Origin: CAZEBW01 sp964510205
GTDB taxonomy: Bacteria > Chloroflexota > Anaerolineae > VGOG01
Direction: 5' to 3'
Length of the DNA: 33,752 nt
NCBI GenBank assembly: GCA_964510205.1
Contig: CAZEBW010000038.1
Location: 1 to 33,752, forward strand
Shown: positions 15,629 to 22,925 of the stretch, in pieces
Numbering within the stretch: the first letter of the stretch is position 1
Layout of the letters: each line of letters opens with the position of its first letter
The notes under the pieces: model-generated
What the model was told of the DNA's origin: nothing
What the model saw: only the letters and a program-made list of their open reading frames with translations
Databases searched by the model: none
Program-made: the position numbers and the translations under genes

Positions 15629-18505
15629 TCACCTGCCAGCGTCGCTGATGTCCGTGTCCGTCGGCGGCTCAGGTTTATGGTAGGTGAAGCCGTCGGGCAG
15701 GACGCCGGACAGGTCATCGGGATTGGAGACGACGACGTCCACCGGGCCGGCCCTGTGCCAGTGGGTCAGGGCGGTGATGGTTTGGTCGTCCACCACCCGC
15801 ACGTTGTAGGCGCGGTGTCCGCCCAGGCTCACCCGCAAGCCGCGCGGGGCGAAGTGCTGGCCGGTGATGGTGATGCGCGTGCCGCCGCCGATGGGGCCGT
15901 GGTCCGGCTCGATGCTGGCGACCAGCGGCGCGTGGGCGGTGGCGCTGACCTCGTTGGAGAAGGTCGGGCTCTCGGTGCCGTAGACGTTGTAGGCTTTGGC
16001 GGCCACGTAGTAGGTGACGCCGTCCTGCGGCAGATCGCGTGCCAGGAACCAGGATACGTCTCCCACGTCTAGGCTGCCGACGTATTGCCCCGGCTCGGTG
16101 CCGTAGTAGAGCTTGTAGCCGGCCAGGCCGGGGTCGGCAACGCGATCCCAGCGGAGGAACAGCACGCCCTCGGTGATGGTGAGGTTGGTGGGGGGCGGAG
16201 GCGGCGTGTCGGGCAGGGCCACGTCGGGCGGGCCGTTGACGACCAGTTCCGCCAGGCCGACCAGAGTCCGTCGCGAGACTGCATCGGTTGCATTCGAAGG
16301 GTCGGCTTCGTCCACGGTGAAGCGCATCCAAGAGATGGTGCTGGGCGGGTCAAACGGAATCACCAGGGGCGAGCCGTCCTCGTGCAGCGGCCCGATGCGG
16401 TAGCGGGTGCCATCGCTGAGGGTCAGCGTGGCGGCGGTGACACGGCAGCCGCGGGCGGTCAGCGGATAGAGCACAACCTGAGTGGCCTCGATCTCCATCG
16501 GCCAGTCGAGCTGCACCCACGCTCCTGGCCCTTCACCCGTTGCCCAGGCGTAGCGGCCGTCGTCCTCGGCCAGGCGCAGGTCGTTGGCCCGCCACGCGCC
16601 AGCGAAGAAGGGCACAGGCTCCGAAGAGGCCGAAGCCACGGCCAGGCGTGACAGGTTGGCCTGAGCTTCCTCCGCCAGTTCGGGCTGCATCATGTGGCCT
16701 TTGTGGCAGCCGGAGCACTGGGTAGCGTGCGAAGCTAAGCCGCTATCGGGCCGCAGGTAGTCGTGGCCGTTGAAGGAGTGGGTCAGAGAGTTGCCCAGGC
16801 CGTTGGGCCGCACCAGCGATATGGGACTGCGTACCGCCACGCCGTTTTTGTTGACCAGCATGAATAGCAGCGCTTTGTCGGCCGGGACGGTGGCGGTGAA
16901 AGCGCCGTGCTCGTCCACGGGGAAGGAGCCGACGAAGCTCGGCATCTGCTTGCGCAGCAGGGGGAACTCATCGCTGGTGGTAAAGGTCTGGGAGTCGTCG
17001 TAGACGTCCACCCGCGCCACCGTGCCCACCTTGGGCGAGGGCAGATCCACCACGTCCAACGCCAGGTCGGCGTAGACGTTGTGGTTGATCAGGGTGGCCG
17101 TGGTGCCCAACTCAACCGTGGGGTCGTCGGTGATGAGGTCGGCCTGGGGACTGTCGGGGATGACCGGCGCGCTCCGAGCATAGACAGCTACCGCGTCCAG
17201 CTCGTCGGTGTCGGGGTCGTTGTAGAGAGGATTCAGGGTTCTCAGCGCCTCGTCCACCACATACAGGCCGAAGTCGTAGGAGGCCGTGTGGCGACCTCGC
17301 CAGTCAATCTCCACGGTGGAGGTGGGGGTGTAGGAGCAGACGATGCGGCCGTCGGGCAGGGGGGCGGGAGCCAGGGCGTGCGGACCTTCCAGGTTGTACG
17401 GATCGCCCAGGAAGCGCAGCTCGTGGGGCTCGACCAGGCCGGGCTCGATGCGGGCGATGGCGTTGGCCAGCGTGTTGCCCAGCAGCGAGCCAGCGCCGCG
17501 AAAGGTCACTACCAGATCTCCATCGGGGAGCTCGTGGGGCTGGTAGGCCCCGCCGCCGTCGCGCAGTCCGCCGCGCAGGAAGGCGTAGCGGTGGGTGCCG
17601 CTGCCGTCGGGATTCATGGCCCAGATGCCCCAGAAGGAGGGAGCGAAGTTGTAGTCGGTCTCCAGGGGCCGCAGGCCGGGACCATCGAGCGCGGGCGTGT
17701 TCATGGCGTCAATCCAGTGGCTGAACACCACGGTGCCATCGGACAGCACGAACGGGTCTATGGCGCCGGCCCGCTCGGTGGTGCGGCGGTGCATCTCGCC
17801 TGTTTCTGGATCCAGGACGTAGAGATTCTCCCCCCGATGGCCGCAGGAGCCGGAGAGGGTCATGTAGCGGGTAGAGACGAAGATGATGCGGCCGTCGGGC
17901 AGGTAGGCCGGGCCGAAGTCGCCGTAGCGGCCGAAGACGCGCTCGTTGCGACCGGGGTTCCGAGCGTCATCGGGGATGGGGATGTCGCGGTCGTCGAAGG
18001 TGAGCTGGCGGAGGCCGGCGCCGTCCAGCCCGATCTCGTAGAGGTGCCACTGCGCGCCCCGCTCGGTGACGGCGGAGAAGACGACCTTGGTGCCGTCGAA
18101 AGAGACGTCGGGCTGCTGGACGTCGTACAGCGAGGTGCCGGCGGTGAGGTCAGTGACATTGCCGTCCGGCTGCCAGACCAGCAGCCGCCCGCCCGGCGTC
18201 CGTTCCCGTCCCGGAACGTCCACCGGCGGACCGACGTGGATGTTGTCCAGCGTCTCCAGCCGGTTGCGGGAGACGAAGACGATGGGTGTAAGCAAAGCGG
18301 CGTCGGGTGTGAGCGAAGCGGCGTCGGGTGTAAGCGAAGCGGCGTCGTCGGGTGGCAGTACAGGAGCGTTCGTGCTGGTCGGTGTGTCCGCCGCGGCCAT
18401 CGCGTTGGGCCAAGCCCAGAGCAGCAGGGCCACCGCGGCCAGGGTGAGGAGGGCAACCATCCCTCCTATTCTAAAAGTTCGTGAGATACTCGTTTGCTTG
18501 TTCAT
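15629..18505 (-). CDS. Secreted beta-propeller protein with CxxCH motif, discoidin-like, FN3 and IPT domains
   Basis: 958 residues. Residues 1-38 are a signal peptide. A low-complexity stretch with DAASLTP repeats (54-74) follows. Residues 75-460 hold TolB/PD40-like propeller blades (YLPDGRIIFVSTR, PDVSFDGTKVVFSA, APLPDGRIVCSYT). A single haem-c-like motif CSGCH sits at 597-601 with His580 and His604 nearby. Residues 630-757 resemble an F5/8-type C (discoidin) domain, 765-858 a fibronectin type III domain and 862-943 an IPT/TIG domain. The propeller plus CxxCH layout recalls proteins annotated as hydrazine synthase alpha-like, but that does not imply anammox; no other anammox gene is here. 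Strong Shine-Dalgarno (AAGGAG). Probably an extracellular, possibly haem-bearing, binding protein. Confidence 0.82.
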   Translation of the reverse strand: MNKQTSISRTFRIGGMVALLTLAAVALLLWAWPNAMAAADTPTSTNAPVLPPDDAASLTPDAASLTPDAALLTPIVFVSRNRLETLDNIHVGPPVDVPGRERTPGGRLLVWQPDGNVTDLTAGTSLYDVQQPDVSFDGTKVVFSAVTERGAQWHLYEIGLDGAGLRQLTFDDRDIPIPDDARNPGRNERVFGRYGDFGPAYLPDGRIIFVSTRYMTLSGSCGHRGENLYVLDPETGEMHRRTTERAGAIDPFVLSDGTVVFSHWIDAMNTPALDGPGLRPLETDYNFAPSFWGIWAMNPDGSGTHRYAFLRGGLRDGGGAYQPHELPDGDLVVTFRGAGSLLGNTLANAIARIEPGLVEPHELRFLGDPYNLEGPHALAPAPLPDGRIVCSYTPTSTVEIDWRGRHTASYDFGLYVVDEALRTLNPLYNDPDTDELDAVAVYARSAPVIPDSPQADLITDDPTVELGTTATLINHNVYADLALDVVDLPSPKVGTVARVDVYDDSQTFTTSDEFPLLRKQMPSFVGSFPVDEHGAFTATVPADKALLFMLVNKNGVAVRSPISLVRPNGLGNSLTHSFNGHDYLRPDSGLASHATQCSGCHKGHMMQPELAEEAQANLSRLAVASASSEPVPFFAGAWRANDLRLAEDDGRYAWATGEGPGAWVQLDWPMEIEATQVVLYPLTARGCRVTAATLTLSDGTRYRIGPLHEDGSPLVIPFDPPSTISWMRFTVDEADPSNATDAVSRRTLVGLAELVVNGPPDVALPDTPPPPPTNLTITEGVLFLRWDRVADPGLAGYKLYYGTEPGQYVGSLDVGDVSWFLARDLPQDGVTYYVAAKAYNVYGTESPTFSNEVSATAHAPLVASIEPDHGPIGGGTRITITGQHFAPRGLRVSLGGHRAYNVRVVDDQTITALTHWHRAGPVDVVVSNPDDLSGVLPDGFTYHKPEPPTDTDISDAGR
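18285..18347. repeat. Three tandem 21-bp repeats in the propeller gene
   Basis: Three consecutive 21-base units (18285-18305, 18306-18326, 18327-18347) with one or two differences each. They encode the seven-residue repeat DAASLTP just after the signal peptide. Confidence 0.9.
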
Positions 18506-18571
18506 GGTGCACTCCTTTCATTATTGGGGCTACTTGTGGATAGGTGGTCTCCCTCTCGGGTGTTGCTACTG

Positions 18572-18678
18572 TGTCATTGCGAGGCCTCTTTTTGCCGAAG
18601 CAATCCCCTGGATTGCCGCAATCTCCCCCTCGCAAGTTGGGGATCGCTTAGGCGCGAAAACACCGCCTCGCGATGACA
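18572..18678. repeat. Small palindromic (MITE-like) element, copy 2
   Basis: 107 bases with terminal inverted repeats TGTCATTGCGAGGC (18572-18585) and GCCTCGCGATGACA (18665-18678), the same ends as the copy at 5905-5996. The internal GCCGAAGCAATC and GGGGATCGCTTAGGC arms are shared; the middle differs. It fills the gap between two secreted-protein genes. Confidence 0.75.
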
Positions 18679-18692
18679 CTTACGATTGCTTC

Positions 18693-21506
18693 TTAATAGA
18701 TAAGGGGGAGGAAAAGGCGATAGGGCGTTGCCTCCTCCTTCAGTTGAAAAACCACGGTGTCCAGCCGAGCCAGCTCGCCGCTGATCAGCACCAGATCGCC
18801 TTGCACGTCATGCGGCGCCGCGTCGCCGGACACCAGCTCCGTCACGGTCAGCCTTTCCGGTTTGGCGATCCCCAGCGCCGCCGCGTCCACCGTCAGGGTG
18901 AAGGGCGTGGTCTCATCAGAGGTGTTGTGCACAGTGAAGTACAGCACCCGATATCCAATGTCCGATGACCAATTGGGTATTGGATATTGGGTATTAGATA
19001 TTGGCCCAAACCGCTCCAACCACACCGCTTCATTGTCCGTCCAGGCGTGGGTGACCGGCTCCCAGCCGGCGCCCCAGAACTGGAACAGCACCTGCCGGGT
19101 GTCGGTGATCAGTTGGTCGGCGCCGGGATCCCAGCCGGTGGCTTCGTCCTTGCGAGAGGGAGAGATGGCGTAGAACAGCGCCAGGTCCGTGAACGCCTCA
19201 ACGTCCTCCAGGGTCAGGTCGGGCTCGCCATTGGCCCAGACCTGGGGTTTGTGGTAGGCGATGGCGCGGCGGTAGTCCAGGATGCGGGGGTTCCAGTTGG
19301 TGGACGCTCCCCTCTTGCTGTTCCCTTCGCCGCCGAAGGCGTCAATGTGGCGGGCCAGTCCGTTGGCTGTGGCGACGCCCCAGAAGTTGACGGTGATGGC
19401 CATGTCGTCGCGGCCGCGGGCGTCCAGCGCGTCGCGCAGCCACAGGAAGAACTCGTCCACGCTGGCCGCGTTGTGCACGCCCGGCTGGTAGGTGGCGACG
19501 TGGTAGGTCAGGGGGCTATCGCTCAGCGCCAGGTGTTCGGGACGGGTGTCCACGCCCGTGGAGGTCATGAAGTTGTCCATCATGACCCCGTCCAGCACCG
19601 CGCTGATGGCCTCGGTGGCTTCGATGGCCGGACTGATGCCCCAGTTCCAAAGAAACGCCCCCCAGCCGCCTTCGATGTCCGGGTCGGTGTTGGTCTGCCA
19701 GGCGATCTCCCACACGCCCGGCGCCCAGTTGAACTCGCCCAGGTGCTTGATCATCCAGTCGCCGTTGGGACTGTGGGCCACGCTGCTGGTGATGGCCTCG
19801 GCCTTGGCCTGGTCAACTGCTTTTGGCGAGCTCCCCAGCTCCTCTACCAATTCGATGGTTTCCTCGTAAGTAGGCATCGGCTCGCTGACGGGACCGTCCT
19901 TGAGCGGCGCTTCGCCCACGATGTACTGGGCGGCGAAGATGCCCTGCTGGTCGTAGGCCAAAACCTGCTGGGCGCCCTCTTCGGACATGTAGTAGGCTCG
20001 GTCGTGCCCGTTGTAGTCGTACATCGGGCGGGGCGACTCGAACCAAGTGGGGTGCCGGGCGGCGAAGCGGTCCATGACTTCCCGAAAGCCCCACGCCGGG
20101 TCCACGCGATAGAGCTCCAGGCTCAGGTCGGCTCGCCCCTCCAGCTTGGTAGCCAGGGGCGAGATGCCCAGGTAGCCTCGCGCCTCGTATCGCTGCTGCT
20201 CTTGATCGTAGGCCAGCTTGACCAGACGCGGCGAGTCCAGCGAGGCGGCTAAGGCTAGGCCGTGGCTGCCGTCCTCAATCAGGGCGTAGGGATAGAGCGA
20301 GATGGGCAGCCAGGCGTCCCACACGCCGCTGACCACGTGCTCGTAGGTCCAGGAGAGGCAGGGCGGGAACGGATACTGCGGGGCTGGACTGGCCACCGCG
20401 CTGCCTACGGTGATGGGTCGGCTGTGGCGCGCGTCGTCCCACCAATTCCAGCCGTCAGCGTTCACTGGCAAAGCCACGATGACCTCCAGAGCTCGATCCG
20501 CCTCAGCCGTGTCGTGGAGCTCGACGTGCACCGCGATGTGGTCGGCTTGGGCGGTGTAGGTGGCGGTCAGGGTCAGGCCGGTGGTGATAGTAGCGGTTTG
20601 GATCAACTGGTCGTCCTGCTGCGTGACCACGCCGGCCAGCGGCTGCTCCACCTCTGGGCTGGCGACGAGGCTCACATCGTCCACCCACAGGTACTCGTCC
20701 TGCAGCCGCCCGCCGATGATCAGTTCCATTTGCGCCGCGTCCGGCGGAGCCCGCACCTCGCCGCTGACCTTGCGCCAAACATTGGCCTCCCAGTGCAGCG
20801 GCGCTGCCAGGATTGGATCAGTCAATGGTTGACCTTCCCCATCCAGCCAAGTCAGATAGAGGCCGTTGGGCCAGGCGAGACCTCGCCAGACCTGGTCTTG
20901 GCGCTTGGGGGGCACGCCGTCCATGGCTCGCACGTAGCCCTGGCTGCTCAGAAGGTGGGCCGAGAGCCGATAGCGCTGACCTGGGGTGACGTCCACCGCA
21001 TCGGCGATCACCGTGGCGCGGCCCAGGGTATCGGTCTGGACGCCGTGCATTTGCAGCGACCAGTCGCCGCTGTAGCTCACCGTGTCGGTGAGGGCGATGT
21101 CGGTGCCGACTTGCAGCCCCATCCGCCAGCCGGTCTCTCCATCCTCAAAGCCCGGATTGGCCAACAGATTCGGCTCGCTCACCTGTCCGGCCGCGCTCAT
21201 GTCCCGCACCCACAACGCCGGGGCCGGGGTGATGGGCAGCGGATCGCCGTCCATCGCCAGACTGATAACCTGTCCGTCCTCCGAAAGGGTGAGGGACAGG
21301 CCATCGTCGGTGCTGATGGAGAAGCCCTCACCTCCTCCCCCCCAGCCCCCCTCCCCCTCTCCCGACGTCGGGAGAGGGGGAGGGGGGTGGCCTTCAGGCC
21401 GGGGGGAGGGGGAGAGGGCCTGGGCCGGGCGCGCAGTGGCGTACAGGATAACGCCCAGGGCCGCGGCCAAGGTGATGATGGTGATAAAGCGTATTAGGCG
21501 AAGCAT
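18693..21506 (-). CDS. Secreted putative carbohydrate-active protein
   Basis: 937 residues with a signal peptide (cleavage likely after ARPAQA). Residues about 41-61 are a repeat-encoded insert (PPPPLPTSGEGEGGWGGG). Residues about 112-285 look like a galactose-binding-type beta-sandwich (NLLANPGFEDGETGW, then WVDDVSL). Residues about 290-470 are beta-rich. From about 480 to 800 the pattern suggests a TIM barrel, with acidic strand ends such as DGVMMDNF, so a glycoside hydrolase is likely; I cannot name the family. A further word repeat at about 18950-19008 is read in frame as NTQYPIPNWSSDIGY. The C-terminus LFLPLIY is an LPL-type tail. ATG 21506 has AAGGGGG upstream and is preferred over TTG 21512. 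The substrate is unknown. Confidence 0.78.
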   Translation of the reverse strand: MLRLIRFITIITLAAALGVILYATARPAQALSPSPRPEGHPPPPLPTSGEGEGGWGGGGEGFSISTDDGLSLTLSEDGQVISLAMDGDPLPITPAPALWVRDMSAAGQVSEPNLLANPGFEDGETGWRMGLQVGTDIALTDTVSYSGDWSLQMHGVQTDTLGRATVIADAVDVTPGQRYRLSAHLLSSQGYVRAMDGVPPKRQDQVWRGLAWPNGLYLTWLDGEGQPLTDPILAAPLHWEANVWRKVSGEVRAPPDAAQMELIIGGRLQDEYLWVDDVSLVASPEVEQPLAGVVTQQDDQLIQTATITTGLTLTATYTAQADHIAVHVELHDTAEADRALEVIVALPVNADGWNWWDDARHSRPITVGSAVASPAPQYPFPPCLSWTYEHVVSGVWDAWLPISLYPYALIEDGSHGLALAASLDSPRLVKLAYDQEQQRYEARGYLGISPLATKLEGRADLSLELYRVDPAWGFREVMDRFAARHPTWFESPRPMYDYNGHDRAYYMSEEGAQQVLAYDQQGIFAAQYIVGEAPLKDGPVSEPMPTYEETIELVEELGSSPKAVDQAKAEAITSSVAHSPNGDWMIKHLGEFNWAPGVWEIAWQTNTDPDIEGGWGAFLWNWGISPAIEATEAISAVLDGVMMDNFMTSTGVDTRPEHLALSDSPLTYHVATYQPGVHNAASVDEFFLWLRDALDARGRDDMAITVNFWGVATANGLARHIDAFGGEGNSKRGASTNWNPRILDYRRAIAYHKPQVWANGEPDLTLEDVEAFTDLALFYAISPSRKDEATGWDPGADQLITDTRQVLFQFWGAGWEPVTHAWTDNEAVWLERFGPISNTQYPIPNWSSDIGYRVLYFTVHNTSDETTPFTLTVDAAALGIAKPERLTVTELVSGDAAPHDVQGDLVLISGELARLDTVVFQLKEEATPYRLFLPLIY
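18950..19008. repeat. In-frame ATTGGATATTGGGTATT word repeat
   Basis: A run of TATTGGATATTGGG-like words, AT-richer than its surroundings, inside the coding sequence of the putative carbohydrate-active protein near its C-terminal beta domain. It keeps the reading frame. Confidence 0.65.
21324..21387. repeat. In-frame palindromic element, type 1, copy 2
   Basis: Nearly identical over 64 bases to 12024-12087, including the same 42-base palindrome (21346-21387) centred on GACGTC. Read in the same frame as the other copy, it gives the same peptide PPPPLPTSGEGEGGWGGG just after the signal peptide. A further C/G-rich arm continues to about 21420. Confidence 0.85.
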
Positions 21507-21568
21507 TGCCAACCCCCTTAAGTCTAATAGGTCTGGTTCTGTTTTCTCCGATGTGTGCCAGGTAGAGA

Positions 21569-21601
21569 GGGCATAGCCCCGCTGTGCGTGGGGCTATGCC
21601 C
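21569..21601 (-). terminator. Hairpin after the small secreted protein gene
   Basis: A perfect 12-bp stem (21569-21580 with 21590-21601) and 9-base loop, 14 bases after the stop codon at 21616. No long T run follows, so it may be a terminator or only an mRNA 3'-end stabiliser. Confidence 0.6.
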
Positions 21602-21615
21602 AACTCAAGACGCGG

Positions 21616-22053
21616 CTAGTAGTCGAGGACCTCGATGGCTTCGGACCACGCGCCGGTGATGAGGCCGTTGATCTCGTAGGTCCCCTCGCCCCACAGGATG
21701 ACGCGGCCGTTGCCGATGGCGTAGAGTTTGATGTTCTCCCCGGCCATGAGCACCGAGACGCCCCGTCCACGGATGCGGGCCGTCCCCTTGAAGCCGACGT
21801 ATTCGGTCCAGCCGCTGGGGAAGACCTTCTTGTGACCCTCCTCGCCCTGGATCTCGATGGACTCCTCGCCTTTGACCCAGAGCACGCCATTGCCGCTCAC
21901 GCGGATGGTGCCAGTACCGTGGAGTCCGGCGAAGCCGTCTCCTCGGGCCTTCAGAGTGCCCGCGCCCTCCTCGCTGTCCGCGCTGACGACGGAGGCGAAT
22001 CCCAGGCTGGCGGTTACCAGCACCGCTATCAAGACCAGCATCTTCTTTTTCAT
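21616..22053 (-). CDS. Small secreted beta-rich protein of unknown function
   Basis: 145 residues. Signal peptide MKKKMLVLIAVLVTASLGFA with cleavage likely after VVSA. The mature part is an almost regular run of short beta strands broken by Gly pairs (GTGTIRVSGNGVLWVKG, RIRGRGVSVLMAG, AIGNGRVILWGEG), which suggests a small beta-solenoid or sandwich. I do not recognise a named family. ATG 22053 is chosen because a perfect Shine-Dalgarno (AAGGAGGT) lies 8 bases upstream; the frame stays open to 22104 only through non-coding sequence. A hairpin follows the stop codon, so it is probably transcribed alone. Confidence 0.78.
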   Translation of the reverse strand: MKKKMLVLIAVLVTASLGFASVVSADSEEGAGTLKARGDGFAGLHGTGTIRVSGNGVLWVKGEESIEIQGEEGHKKVFPSGWTEYVGFKGTARIRGRGVSVLMAGENIKLYAIGNGRVILWGEGTYEINGLITGAWSEAIEVLDY

Positions 22054-22267
22054 CTTTCTGTACCTCCTTTGCATTTTTTTGGAACTTGGCTCCGGAAGCC
22101 ACATTCTGGCCTCATTATGTGGGATAATTGTTAAGCAGTTATTGTTTGTTTGTAAAAAGCTTGTAAAATGGCATTCTGCTGCGGCTGGATCGCCATATCC
22201 AGCAGCTTAGGCGACGGGTCTGGCGATCCGCCGCGAGCATAAGCGCGGGAGACCGCCTTTCCAGAGC

Positions 22268-22296
22268 TTGACATTATCGCCGCTCTTTGCTATACT
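22268..22296 (+). promoter_or_regulatory. Promoter of the tRNA operon
   Basis: TTGACA (22268-22273), 17 bases, TATACT (22291-22296), 33 bases before the first tRNA. Confidence 0.85.
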
Positions 22297-22329
22297 AATG
22301 GTGGATGGGGGGCAAGTCTCTCTAAGTCC

Positions 22330-22418
<89 letters not shown>

Positions 22419-22444
22419 AAACCTGATAATTGCATAGACAGCCG

Positions 22445-22535
22445 GGGGAGATGCCAGAGTGGACGAATGGGGCCGCCTGCTAAGCGGTTGAAGGGTCAAA
22501 AAGCTCTTCCGTGGGTTCGAATCCCACTCTCCCCG
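22445..22535 (+). tRNA. tRNA-Ser (GCT)
   Basis: Acceptor GGGGAGA pairs with TCTCCCC. The anticodon loop CTGCTAA gives GCT, and there is a long variable arm of the serine type. CCA is not encoded. Confidence 0.96.
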
Positions 22536-22555
22536 CCTGCGTTGATTAAATGCGC

Positions 22556-22629
22556 GCCCTCGTGGCTCAGTGGATTAGAGCGCCTCCCTGCGGAGGAGGA
22601 AGTCACAGGTTCGAATCCTGTCGAGGGTG
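22556..22629 (+). tRNA. tRNA-Arg (GCG)
   Basis: A 74-base cloverleaf: acceptor GCCCTCG with CGAGGGT (one G-T pair), D stem GCTC/GAGC, anticodon stem CCTCC/GGAGG with loop CTGCGGA, hence anticodon GCG, and T arm ACAGG/CCTGT. CCA is not encoded. Arg with GCG is less usual than ACG in bacteria. Confidence 0.9.
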
Positions 22630-22643
22630 CCTTTTATTTTTGG

Positions 22644-22717
22644 GCGCCCGTACCTCAATAGGACAGAGGAGCGGTCTACGAAACCGTTTGTTGGGAGTTC
22701 GAGTCTCCCCGGGCGTA
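22644..22717 (+). tRNA. tRNA-Arg (ACG)
   Basis: Acceptor GCGCCCG with CGGGCGT (one G-T pair), D stem CCTC/GAGG, anticodon loop CTACGAA giving ACG, T arm GGGAG/CTCCC. CCA is not encoded. The A at the wobble position is expected to become inosine and read CGU, CGC and CGA. Confidence 0.92.
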
Positions 22718-22731
22718 CTAACTGCGGAAGG

Positions 22732-22752
22732 GCTTGGGTGGTTTGCCCAAGC
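22732..22752 (+). terminator. Weak hairpin after the tRNA operon
   Basis: GCTTGGG (22732-22738) pairs with CCCAAGC (22746-22752), loop 7, followed by T/C-rich sequence. It lies 14 bases after the last tRNA and just before the next promoter, where a terminator is expected. Confidence 0.45.
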
Positions 22753-22769
22753 TCTGTTGCTATGCTCTC

Positions 22770-22798
22770 TTGACATTTCGAACATTCGTTCGTATAAT
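22770..22798 (+). promoter_or_regulatory. Perfect consensus promoter of the radical SAM/HhH gene
   Basis: TTGACA (22770-22775), exactly 17 bases, TATAAT (22793-22798). Nearly all of the spacer is taken up by a LexA-type palindrome. The start codon lies about 128 bases downstream, leaving a leader that holds C/G-rich repeats. Confidence 0.9.
22779..22792. promoter_or_regulatory. LexA-type operator (SOS box)
   Basis: CGAACATTCGTTCG is a perfect palindrome of the form CGAAC-N4-GTTCG, the Gram-positive-type LexA (DinR) box. It sits between the -35 and -10 hexamers of a consensus promoter, where a bound repressor would block RNA polymerase. The gene downstream looks like a DNA repair protein, which fits SOS control. 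Confidence 0.8.
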
Positions 22799-22837
22799 AT
22801 GGATAGTTCGGGCAGGGGGTGGGCTTTTCCATGGATG

Positions 22838-22920
22838 GCTCACCCTCCCCTAACCCCTCCCTCCGAGGGAGGGGAAGATCTTGCTCCTCCCCATCGCAGG
22901 GGGAGGCTGGGAGGGGGTGG
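22838..22920. repeat. C/G-rich palindromic repeats in a gene leader
   Basis: TCCCTCCGAGGGAGGG and a second pair (GCTCCTCCCC against GGGGGAGGCTGGG) resemble the type 1 in-frame elements at 12024 and 21324. The last G-run (22912-22919) also serves as the likely Shine-Dalgarno of the radical SAM gene. Confidence 0.65.
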
Positions 22921-22925
22921 TTAGC

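Noticed and set aside
16907..18484. Long open frame (525 codons) on the plus strand
   Set aside because: Antisense shadow of the propeller/CxxCH gene, which has a signal peptide, domains and a good Shine-Dalgarno.
15629..18505. Hydrazine synthase (anammox) assignment
   Set aside because: Only the propeller plus CxxCH layout is shared; the C-terminal FN3/IPT domains and the neighbours do not fit anammox.
22881..22925. Earlier start of the radical SAM/HhH protein
   Set aside because: The extra residues (MLLPIAGGGWEGVVS) come from a C/G-rich repeat; the family-like sequence starts at 22926.
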